Of a stretch of 64,000 nt of DNA, positions 12,638 to 23,743 are shown in pieces. Below the pieces are notes generated by a model. It ran no database searches. It was given only the letters and a program-made list of their open reading frames with translations, and was not told where the DNA came from. Position numbers and translations under genes: made by a program. Numbering within the stretch: the first letter of the stretch is position 1; the number at the start of each line of letters is the position of its first letter. Origin of the DNA: Colletotrichum lupini (lineage: Eukaryota; Ascomycota; Sordariomycetes; Glomerellales; Glomerellaceae); NCBI RefSeq assembly GCF_023278565.1, contig NC_064675.1, positions 2,976,001-3,040,000 on the forward strand, given 5' to 3'.

Positions 12638-13601
12638 TTTGAGGTGCTGGGCGCGCTATTGCATGGCCTCAAAAAGCTGTTGATGTCATGAGATGAGGGG
12701 AGGCCGCGAAGCTGTCGCGTTGGCGAAAGGCGACCGGATCTGCTCGTTTGTTCGGTCGTGAGTGGTCTGCGCGGGCGACGCTTTTCGAGATGCCGGGAAT
12801 TTTAGTGTGGAGCTCAGCAGCAACGAGAGGTGCTTGTCCTTCAACCTTGGAAGTATGGCTTGCCGCAGGCGCGTGAACGGTCGGTGCTGTCAGTGTCCAT
12901 GGTGGTGGGTGCCTGGACTTCCAGTGTCCAATTGGGTGCATTGGCGGCTGCTGTGTCGAGAAAAATTCGCGGCCCCTCCAGATGTTCCGCGCCGAAGTCA
13001 ACAAGAGACGTACCTAAGCTATCCGCCTCGGGTAGGTGGTGAAACTTTCTGCCGTAATTTGCTTGCAGTTGGGCAGGGACCAGGGAAAGTCACAAGCTGA
13101 AGGAAGGAAGGTACCTGAGGTGGCGCAAGGAGCTCTCCAGGTGCTGTAGGAATCTATCTGTGAAGGAGCTTCGTTGCAGGCTATGAAGTGCTGCGTCTCA
13201 CCGAATGATCTTCTGGAAGCTCATCAAGTGTCATACCTGAGCTTTGCGCGACACATTGACCCTTTTTGATAAGTCAGCCGCATGCCAGCAAATGATCACC
13301 TCGTGGTATCATTGAGACTTGTGAGCTGCCACTGCTGCACTTGAAGCTCCGTCGCGACTACTTGATACTACAATCACCACGCTTACGCCTGCCTCAACAG
13401 CACGCTCGTGACATTCAACATTAAAAGGTGCACTCAAACCTTTTTTTCAGCAGGCAGGAAGGTACATACACTGCAACCTCGCTTTTCATCCTCGCGCTCT
13501 ACCCTCGTTTAATCGTGTGTCCGAGTCTATCAACTCTGTTTACATTCGTTTGGGAATAGTTGTTCACTGACGAGGCCATAGGACGATGGCATATAACAAC
13601 A
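12638..13601. promoter_or_regulatory. Divergent NUP192/TEL1 intergenic promoter region
   Basis: A 964-bp space between two outward-facing start codons, so it must hold both promoters and 5' leaders. Pyrimidine-rich stretches lie on the TEL1 side (13435-13560), as is usual upstream of fungal starts. No TATA box stands out. Open frames here show no domain. Confidence 0.6.
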
Positions 13602-13642
13602 ATGGCGCCTCCAAAGATCAAGACGGGGGACGTCACTGTTAA
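13586..13642 (+). promoter_or_regulatory. Upstream ORF overlapping the TEL1 start codon
   Basis: An ATG at 13586 opens an 18-codon frame that ends in TAA at 13640-13642. It lies 16 bp before the TEL1 ATG at 13602, in a different frame, and runs past it. Ribosomes that start here would miss the main ATG. The contexts are ACGATGG (upstream) and ACAATGG (TEL1). Whether the transcript starts far enough upstream to include it is not known. Confidence 0.45.
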
Positions 13643-16600
13643 TGATGCGCTGGGTTAGTAACACTGCTGCCATGCAATTTCACAACTGACAGCGCAGCAG
13701 ATTTAATCGAGGGGGGCAACCTCAGAGAGCGTTCTTCTGGTTTGGATGGTGAGTCTCTCCTTGATGACAACAGTGGACTGCTCAGGACCAGAGATGTTGA
13801 ACATATGGCAGACCTGATTTATCTTCTGGACAAAAAGGGCAAATCGGCCAGTTTGTAAGGAATTCCCCCTATCACTGATCCATTCTTGGCCTTGGTTGAC
13901 GAATGTTGTAGATCCACCCTTCGCGACAAGCACTACCATCGCATACTTGAGATCCTCTTCAAATGTGCCATCAGTGAGAAGAAGACCTATACCGGGGGCA
14001 AGCGGACGACGGCTGCAGGAGCGGGAGGTAGATTGGGCAAATGCGCCGAGGCCCTTCGGCTTGCTGTTGGCCACGGAGCTTCTGCCAGCAAGCTCAAGAG
14101 AAAGACGATGCTTGCTCTCATCGACCACGTCACCCAGGCTCTACCCTGCCCACCTGGATCCGGGGACGGACCGTACGTGGAGCCACTGTTGAAAGACTAT
14201 GTCAAATCCATCCTCGCCCTGCTCTCCCATCAGGCGAATGTCGAGCAGCTTGCTCCACTGGATGCGGCCGGATGGAAGAACTGTGTCGACTTCTGCGTCG
14301 ATGCCGTGCGGGTATATCTCGATCATGCTGACAGAGACTCCGGCTCACGGGGATCTCCAGCACCGGGCACGGCATCTTTGGGCTTCTCTACTGGAAGAAG
14401 CACCAATGCTAGCCAGAGGATGCCGGGTCAAATCCATCGCGGTACCGTACAGGACCTCATTCATTGCATCCACCTCCTCGTCCGCCCGCCAAATGCGCCG
14501 CTTCACGAAAGATCTATTGATCTATCCGAGACGATCATCCAGGTACTACAGCTACGCCACCTTGGGTTGAGCCAAGTGATTCAGCTGAGCTTTGCTTCAA
14601 TCAACAAAGTCTTTGTCGAGATTCAAGCAAACGACATCTCTCGGGCTGCCAGCTTGGCCAGAGACCTTGTGCCACTGATAAGTCATTGGTGGCAGGCGCG
14701 AACAGCATCTCAAGACGGGATGCTCAATTCGATCCGGGACGAGATGCTGAAAACCATGTTGATCATCCACCTCCATCTTGAGCGTCTTGTATGCCTCGAG
14801 GGTGACGATACAGCCCGCAAAGAAATAATAGGACTCGCCGATTCCCTATGGCTGGAATACTCGCGGCGAACCAAACATTCCCAGCTTCAACTCGATGATC
14901 TCACATTCGCCCCCCAGAGGTTGCCCGAGGACTATTTCACACTAGAGGTCTTCGGCCTTCGTATACACAACCGGGAGGGAGAGCGAGGATGGGCTTTGTG
15001 TCAGAACCTCGCCATCTTGGAGCGAATCATTTGGAAGAGCCGCAACAAGGATATATCACAGTCGTCAGAGGAGCAACCGCGAAAAAAGCGCAAGACTCAC
15101 GCTGCAGCGACGCGTTTGCAGGAAAAACTGCAGTCACCCAACTCGGCAGCACGGATACTCGCCTTGCAGCTCGTGCCTTTCCTTCTTCAATTAAACACTT
15201 TCTCTGTGGCTGAAGTGTCGGATCTTGTTATTGATCTCGCCGGCCTTGCTGGCGATAAGGACTCCACGGTAGTATCTTGGGCTATGCTCGCTTGCTCCAG
15301 GTAAGGCGCCTCTAAATTGTGTACAACTAAGATCGCTAAAGCTAAGGACGCAAAGCTCCGCAATATCACAGGTCAAGTCGGCCGATAATTCAGACTCATG
15401 GAGACAGCTATGGCAAGTAGCTGCTCGAGCAGTCGGTCTTCCTAGTACCAGTCGTGCCGCCAGCGTACTCTTGCACACTGTCCTTGAAAGAAACCTTGTA
15501 CTTTACCACGATGTTTCCGATGGCATCAACAGCATTGTCACGACTGCCGACGCCAACGGCCCAGCCCTCTTGGTGGACTCTTCCATTACCCTCATGTTTC
15601 ATTTACGGTCCCTCAGAAACGTCAAGCTACCCAACGCAAGCCAGTCAACAAATCATCACGTTATTCGATGGATATTCCAGAGATGGAATCCAGGTACGTC
15701 GTTCTACAAGCTGGAGCTATTCACCAATCTAACCTTTCTCAAGCCGACTGGAGCTATGCTCGCGACTGCTCTATCCACGCTCCGATTAATGAACTTGCCA
15801 ACCTGATCCGGGCTTGCTGTGGCGCACGAGTTTTGACACCGACACCTTTGACAGTGACCGGAGGGTCCATTTGCGAGGTGTGGAAGGCACAATACCACAC
15901 AGCAGTCCTAACACGATACCTCCTGCTGCTGGACGCGCCACCAGCATCGAAGCCACGCACCCTCCTGAGCTGTCGTTCGAACACTTCCGAATCAGTCCAG
16001 GCCAACGATGCCTCTTTTCATGCCGCAAAGAGACTAGTATTGGAGCTCCTGTTCCCAAAGGTCGAGGAGTTGCAGGACCTCTGTGACTCGTGGGCGAGAA
16101 AGGGGTCAGAGGGAGGCGCTCCCATGTCTTCAGACCGACTTTACAGTCTCTTCTCTGCAAATATCATAGGCATCCTCCTTGCCAGCCAGCTTGTCGACTT
16201 GAACTCGGGTCAGTCACGAGACATCGAAAGTCTCCTGGCCAAGCTTTCCGAGGCCAGCATAAGTGCTGCTTCGAACTCGAGTGACAACACAAGTTTCGAG
16301 CTTCTGTTGAGAACAATACGACCGGTGCTTCCGTCACTTAACACAACGGGCATCAACAGCCTCGAAGAACATGCTCCACTGTTGAGGCTGATCTTGACAC
16401 TGACAGCAACCGTGGAAGAGAGATCCTTGCGGCAATCCTCGGGACAGGACCAAGATCTTATGGATGTGGACGATGATTTCGACTCACAGGAGAGCAGAGT
16501 CAGCGTTACGCTATCCGAAGTCCCCCGCTCGAACATCTCATTGAGCCTGGATGGAGAAGCATTCATACATGAAACTATACAACGTCTATACCATTTTGCA

Positions 16601-19600
16601 TCGATGCATAAAGACAACGGGAAGGTGTTCATGGAACAGCTTCTGTCGCTCCCTGACAAGGAGTTCATGTTGTGTAGCACTTTCACCTCAGAGCTCTTCG
16701 AGTCTGACTTGCCGATCAGTGAAGAAGATGCGATCGGTGTCGTTGAAAGAACAGGCGACATCATGGGTGGGCCCGAATACTCCTGTTGCGAAGTAGCTCA
16801 CTCGACCAGCTTAAGGATTCTGCAAAGCCTCATGCCGGTCTATAAGGACGACCAACAGCCCGTGGCCAAGATGTTCGGCGACTTGTACCATCACTTTGTC
16901 AGCAAATATTTGCCCAATAACCTCCTTTCCCCACTGTCGCAGATGTCTCTCTCGAGCTTGCTGCTTGCGCTTTTGAGGACCAACCCACAGTATGGGAGCA
17001 ATCTTGGCCTAGACTCTTGTCGAACGACTTTACTGTCAATCATGCAAAGCGGCACGCTGCCCGTCAAGTTCTTCATCGGGTCCGCTTTGCCGGACGTATT
17101 CAGCTCCTACGTACTTAAGATGCATGACGATATCTTTCTTGACGTTCTGAACAGTCTTCCTACCAACTCCCAAGACCTCGAAGGCATCGCGTTCCGCCTC
17201 TTTGTGCTGTCTCAGCTCGCATGCCGCTGGCCAACCCTGCTCAGGAGATGCACGTATCACATCTTCGAGACGCCGGGGAATATCATGCAGTCCAGTCAGT
17301 ATGCCAAACGGTGCCTGGAAACGGTTTCGCAAGCCCTTTGTCTATCCTCTTCTCAAGAGTTATTCAGAATATTTAGCCCCCAGCTGCTATACACATGGCT
17401 TGCGCCCCCCGCAAACGACGAAAACGGCCCAGCCATCAACAAAATCGAGGACATACCATATGAGATTTTTGGCTTTCCGACTCTTAATGGCCTTCTACAG
17501 GAAGCGCAGACCGAGACGACAGCGTTGCAGATAATGCGCCATCGCTACGAAGACGTCGAGTCTCTTTCCAAGCGCCTGGGTATCTCCCTAGTCGACATGG
17601 TGACGCAAGGATTCACAAAGATCATGGCATACGCTATCGCACATGAGCTCAGCACGCCTATTTCTAAAGGCGAAAAAGTCGAAACCGGCGAGACGTGGGC
17701 TCGGACGCTTTTGGGTAACGAACCATTCCTCGATCAAATTTATTTGAACTTTGCCGACATTGTTGCCTTGTTGCTGGATCTTTTCGACCAAGAAGACCCC
17801 ATCGAGAAGCATCTCTCTAGAGACAAGAGCTTTGAATACGCCTGTGAGGCACTGGACGAGATGAAGCAGTTATCTCAGTCGACAACCGCCCTACCGCCTA
17901 ATCAACAACCCATGTTCAGGGCCAAATACCTCACCAGAGAGCTGTTCCATGTGTGTCGCCTCACGGAGTACGAGCTACAAGAGCTCTGGACACCGGCTTT
18001 GGTTGTCTCGGTCGCCCGGAGAATTTTCAATACTGTCCACCCTGCCTTGGGCTCGTTTCACGCCTGCTCCGTGCTGCGCAAGGTCAGAGTTTTGATTTCT
18101 CTTGCCAGCCCTGTCGCGTTGGAAGCTTATCCTCTGGAAATGCTACTTTCGTCCGTCCGGCCGTTCATTGTGGACTCGGAATGTGCCGACGATGCACTTG
18201 GTGTGAGTCGGTATCTCATCACGAAAGGGGCTTACCATCTCGAGCAAACCCCATCCTTTCTCGCTGGTTACGCCTTGTCTACTCTAGCATCTCTCAGAGT
18301 TTTCCTCGAGTCCAGTCAGTCAAGTACAACCCAAGAAAGTCAATTCAAGGCGACCATGAGCAAAGCCCAGACTTTCCACTCATGGTTCAGTTCCTATCTC
18401 ACTGGCTACGACTCGAATAACTTTGGCGATGAGCAGCAACGGGAGGCATTCCGACTGATTACCCAGTCTGCATCCAAAATTCGATCTTCAGGAAACGCCG
18501 AGAAGGGCACGCACGAGAGCACTCTGCTGATGGAGATTCTCAGGGATGGCGAACGCGAGTCGAAGCTTCTGAACGAGGCAGCTCGTAATCTAGCACTCGG
18601 TTTATTGTGTGGAGATTTCGCTGTGCCCACCACAGGTCGTCAAGATGTAATTTCCGACGATGAGGAGGCCCTACGGCACACCGGACTTGTGTGGAAGAGC
18701 TGCAATGCGTTAGCTCTCAGTGACGAGTATCTCGCCTGGGCAGGCCGCGTTATGGGCAGGTCTTTCGCCGCTTCGGGAGAAATTCAAGCTGAACTTCTGG
18801 AAGAGTCCGAGCTATCACAGTACAGCAGGATTGCACCAGGAGCTAATGACTCCGAGAAGGGACTGCTGAGTCTACTGCAACAACTTACACAGAGCAAAGA
18901 ATCTGCCATCGGAGGCTTGGCCGAATCGGCTTTGAGGGCAGTCGTGTCAGAAGCAGCAGCGCAGGAGGACGGTGCGTTAGTCTCTGCCGCCCAGCAGATC
19001 TTGACAGAATCCTTGTGCTTGGCCTCCGCTTGGGCTCAATATCGCACGCCTCCTTCCGACTTTGTCCTGTCCCCGATTGTTCCTGATTCGCAGGTCTTCT
19101 TCCGGGATCACGTGGAGAGTTCTGATTGGGTTCAGCAGCTCGCTGTTTACCTTGCGCAGTCGGTTTCCGAGTACATTGTCCTAAGCGCGCTGGTGCCAAT
19201 TCTCAAGAACGTCAAAGGTTTTGCCCAAGATGCATTTCCATTCATCGTCCACCTGGCCTTATACAGTCAACTGGATAAGCAACCCCACATCAAGCGCAAC
19301 TTGTCGGAAGCCGCCAAAGAGTGGCTCAAGATCGAGGATGATGCTGCGCGGACGAACCAGAAGCAGCTGATCAACACAATACTATACCTCAGAACACAGT
19401 CCATTCCTCAGGAGACATCCATCGCGGACCGGGCATTGTGGCTCGATGTCGACTTCGCTGCCGCTGCCGCTGCCGCCTCTCGTTGCGGTATGTATAAGAC
19501 CGCCTTGCTGTTCACGGAGGTTGCCGCCTCTCAGACAGTTCGCTCGTCTAGGCGATCATCTGCGATCCGTGAGGACGATTCTACTGAAGTCCTTCTTTCG

Positions 19601-22600
19601 ATTTTTGAGAACATTGACGATCCTGATGCGTACTATGGCCTCCCACAGTCCGCCGATTTCTCAAGTTTCCTGGCTCGATTGGACTACGAGAAGGACGGCT
19701 CCAAGAACTTGGTCTTCCGAGGAGCCCAGTACGACAAACACATTCGGACAAGGAACCCCGCATCACAGGTGGATAGCCAGTGTCTTGTCAGAGCTCTCGG
19801 TACTTTGGGTCTGGTGGGTCTCTCTCATTCCTTGTTACAGACGCAACAGAGCCACGACGGAGATGAAGCATCCTTGGAGGACACTTTCCAGACAGCACGC
19901 CGACTGGAGCTATGGAATCTCCCTGTCCCATCAACCGCCGACAATTGTGCCGTAACCATTTACAAGGCATATCAGAATGTCCAACAAGCCACTGACACGC
20001 TTTCTGTGCGCAATGCCATCTATGCCGGCTTCAGCCAGACCATGCGCAGTCTTGTCAATCGTGGCCTGAATGCAGCCAGCCTTCGCAAGCATCTCGGCGC
20101 TCTCGCAGTTTTGACAGAGCTTGATGATATTGCCAACGTGGCTGACTTTTCTGAGCTGGAGGGCATGCTTGGCAAGTTCGAACGACATGGCCAGTGGATG
20201 AGGCACGGAAGGTATGTGAAACCTTGGGTCCCCCCCTGTTTTTCTTCATCCTGCTACATTGCCTTTATCATTGCCTTTATCATTGTCTTTATCATTGCCT
20301 TTACCATTCCACTTTCTGCTCGGGTGTCCGATCCCCCGCTGCCGCTACTCATTGAATATCTCTGCGCGAATACGATCAAACTGACAAACCATAGGTACGA
20401 AGATGTCAGCCACCTACTTTCTTGTAGAGGGACATCATTGAGCTTGATCAGACAGAAGCCCAAGCTTCGCGCCCAGGCCTTGTCAACAGTCGAGGCCAGA
20501 CAAATCGAGATCCGGTCCATGCTGATGTCCTCGGGGATATATCGCTTCCATCAAGCAACGCAAGAGTGTGTGAATCTCTCCACGTTACTTGTCGGCTTGA
20601 TCGGTACATGCGACGAGCTCGGCGTTAAGGTGGATGCCGCCATCAAGATTGAGACAGCCAACTCAATGTGGGACTATGGGGAAATGATCCCTTCCATTCG
20701 CATGTTACAAAGTATCGATAGCGACTCGTCCCTCAAGAAGCAGACAATTCCAGTGAGCCGCTCAGATCTCCTGTCGAAAATTGGCTACCAGGTGTCGGTA
20801 GCCAAATTGGAGAACCCTCATGACATCCAGAAAAATTACCTCGAACCCGCTCTCAAAGATCTTAAAGGGAATAGCCAGGGACAGCAAGCTGGGCATGTCT
20901 ACCATCAATTCGCCATGTTCTGTGACGAGCAGTTGCAAGACCAAGACAGTTTGCAGGATCTTGCCAGGCTGCAGACTTTGCGGAAGGGCAAGAGTGACGA
21001 AGTCTCTCAACTTCAGGACCTCATATCGAGCACCCGCGATCCCCATCTCAAACAAAGATACCAGGGTCACCTGAATCGCGCTCGGCTATGGCTAGGACTG
21101 GACGAGCAAAAGCTCCGTCGCATGGAGCAGACGAGAGGCGAATTTGTGCGGCTCAGCCTGGAAAACTATCTCCTTTCACTTACCGCCTCTGATGAGCATA
21201 ATAATGATGCCTTACGTTTCACGGCTCTCTGGCTGGAGCGTTCCGAGGAGCCAGAGACCAATGAGGCCGTCAAGAAACACCTCGACAAGACGCCCACGAG
21301 AAAGTTTGCAACGCTGATGAATCAGTTGTCTTCTAGACTACAGGATCAACCGAGCTCGCCTTTCCAGAAGCTCCTGATTCAGCTCGTCTACAAAATTTGT
21401 CTGCAGCATCCATACCATGGGATGTACCAGATCTGGTCAGGCACAAAGGTGAAGACCCGCAAAGAGGATCAAGTGGCAGTCCTAAGACTCAAAGCCACGG
21501 AGAAGGTGGCATCGCTGCTGCAGTCTGCCAAGTCTGTCGCGGCAATATGGCAAGCGATCGATAGGACGAGCTCTTACTACCATCGCCTGGCTGTCGACCG
21601 AGATTCTAATAAGTTCAAGGCTGGACAAAAGATGGCGCTCAAGGACGTTCACTCGGCCCAATCGCTTCAAAATGCGCTGGCCAAGTACAAGATCCCGCCC
21701 CCGACCATGCAGCTCGAGGTGTCAGCGACCATGGACTACTCGAATGTCCCCATCATCTCAAAGTTAGACCCGCAGATGTCGATTGCGTCTGGAGTCAGCG
21801 CGCCAAAGATCATTACGGCAGTCGGGAGTGATGGCAAGAAATACCGACAACTTGTCAAGGGCGGCAACGACGATCTCCGTCAAGACGCCATCATGGAGCA
21901 GGTCTTTGCGGCCGTGTCGGATCTTCTTAAACTGCATCGCTCGGCACAGCAGAGAAACCTTGGGATCCGCACGTACAAGGTCCTTCCTCTGACATCGGCA
22001 TCTGGGCTGATCGAGTTTGTCCCCAATACCATTCCATTGCACGATTTTCTTATGCCAGCCCACGAGAGATACTTTCCCAAGGACCTCAAAGGCTCTCAAT
22101 GCAGAAAAGACATTTCTAATGCGCAAGGCAAGACTGTCGAGCATCGGATTACCGCTTATAGGAAAGTCATAGACAAGTTCCATCCCGTGATGAAATACTT
22201 CTTCATGGAGAATTTTGTCGATCCTGACGAGTGGTTTGCCAAGCGCCTCGCATACACGCGTACGACTGCAGCTATTTCAATGCTTGGCCATGTGCTCGGT
22301 CTCGGCGACAGGCACGGCCACAACATTCTGCTAGATAGCAAGACGGGTGAGGTCGTGCATATCGACCTGGGTGTCGCGTTCGAGATGGGTCGCATCCTCC
22401 CCGTGCCAGAACTCGTCCCGTTCCGACTGACACGAGACATTGTGGACGGAATGGGCATCACTGGGACTGAGGGCGTCTTCCGGCGCTGCTGCGAGTTCAC
22501 ACTACACGCCTTGCGTGAGGAGACCTACTCGATCATGACGATACTCGACGTCCTGCGTTACGATCCTTTGTACTCATGGTCCATTTCTCCCGTCCGCCTG

Positions 22601-22852
22601 GCAAAACTACAGAGAGAAGTACAAGGAGATGAATACAACAGGGACGACGACGAAGGTGATGAAGACGGTGGGAAGGGTAAAAAGGGGCAGCAGGTTAATG
22701 AGCCGTCGGAGGCTAACCGGGCTTTGGAGGTGGTACGGGGGAAGTTGTCAACGACGTTGAGCGTAACAGCAACGGTCAACGACCTGATCAACCAAGCGAC
22801 CGACATAAGTAATCTTGCCGTCCTCTACTCGGGATGGGCAGCGTATGCATAG
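13602..22852 (+). CDS. TEL1: Tel1/ATM PI3K-like checkpoint protein kinase
   Basis: Seven exons (13602-13653, 13701-13748, 13794-13854, 13912-15300, 15347-15693, 15744-20211, 20395-22852) close in phase to about 2,940 residues, the usual Tel1 size. The N-terminus contains LIEGGNLRERSSGL, fitting the Tel1/ATM N-terminal (TAN) motif and supporting the chosen start and the tiny 5' exons. HEAT/FAT helices fill the middle. The kinase domain shows the catalytic loop GDRHGHN (Asp near 2760) followed by HIDLG. The C-terminus ends in a FATC motif closing with GWAAYA. The kinase senses double-strand breaks through Mre11-Rad50-Xrs2/Nbs1 and acts in telomere maintenance. The last intron (20212-20394, 183 bp) is a multiple of three and lacks stops. 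The first acceptor could be 13697 or 13700 (NAGNAG), and exon 2-3 borders are the least certain. Confidence 0.96.
20258..20305 (+). repeat. Four copies of a 12-bp repeat inside a TEL1 intron
   Basis: The unit ATTGCCTTTATC occurs at 20258-20269 and 20270-20281, then with one change each at 20282-20293 and 20294-20305. It lies in the last TEL1 intron, whose donor (GTATGT at 20212), branch-like CTGAC (near 20380) and acceptor (ATAG at 20394) are good. Because the unit is four codons long, copy-number change keeps the frame open. Confidence 0.9.
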
Positions 22853-23743
22853 ATAATCAAAGATTCATTCCGAAGATTTTGCAATGCATTCAGTGATCAG
22901 TTTTGAAGAGGCGATCACGCCTGCGCCTCTATATCTCTATGCCTGTACAAGGGCAAGAAGAGGGGTGCATAAAGACTGACACAACTAGGTATCCGAAAAG
23001 TACGCTATCGTGACGTCTACTAAATGTTGTATTGGAAAGGCGACTCCATAGTAATCTTCTTTTAATACGGTAGGTACCTTACCCAAGCAAGTGGGCGTTA
23101 AACCGATTGCCGCTCTATCGGTACCCTCCCAGGCTATTTTTCTATAATCTATGTGCCTATTATCCCTATCCCTATTCATTCTTTAAAGAGTATTCCCTAA
23201 TGAATATATAGAGGATAACAACAATAGCAGAAATGGTAGAAAAAATAAAAAGAATAAGAATGTCAGGCATATTAAGCAGGTAAGTAGGCGGTACAATCTT
23301 GTTAACTAGTACAGACTTGAGTGAAGCATATTGTGGAGTGCCCGGGGACAATGGGATCGGGTGTTTACTGTGGTGGGACCGTTTGACGTGACGACGAGAA
23401 GTGAGGTGTGGTGGGGTCCATAACTTATCTAATCCCTGTCACTGACGATAAGGGGACGTGCTAAATGGATGATGCTAACGACCGTGGTGGTGGTGATTTG
23501 TTAATGGCGTCCATAGCTCCGCGTTTAACTCCGCGACAACTCTCCCGCAATCACGACTTTTGTACTCCCCAACCTCTCTGTGACAAGCTTCTCTGCAAAC
23601 ACCCGACAATTCACTCAAAAGAAGATTGCCTTCTACGATTTCACCCCGGCCACCCCGCCCTGCCCACACCATCCCATCTCCACGAGAGCGCATAGTACGT
23701 CTGTAACAGCTTGGACAAAAGTTGTTGCAGGGCCACACGGTCC
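22853..23743. other. TEL1-CUL4 intergenic region with an AT-rich patch
   Basis: Contains the TEL1 3' end and the CUL4 promoter/leader. The stretch of about 22980-23290 is more AT-rich and TpA-rich than its surroundings and may be an old, mildly RIP-altered fragment. The last 200 bp before the CUL4 ATG are C-rich, like a 5' leader. No gene is seen. Confidence 0.5.
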
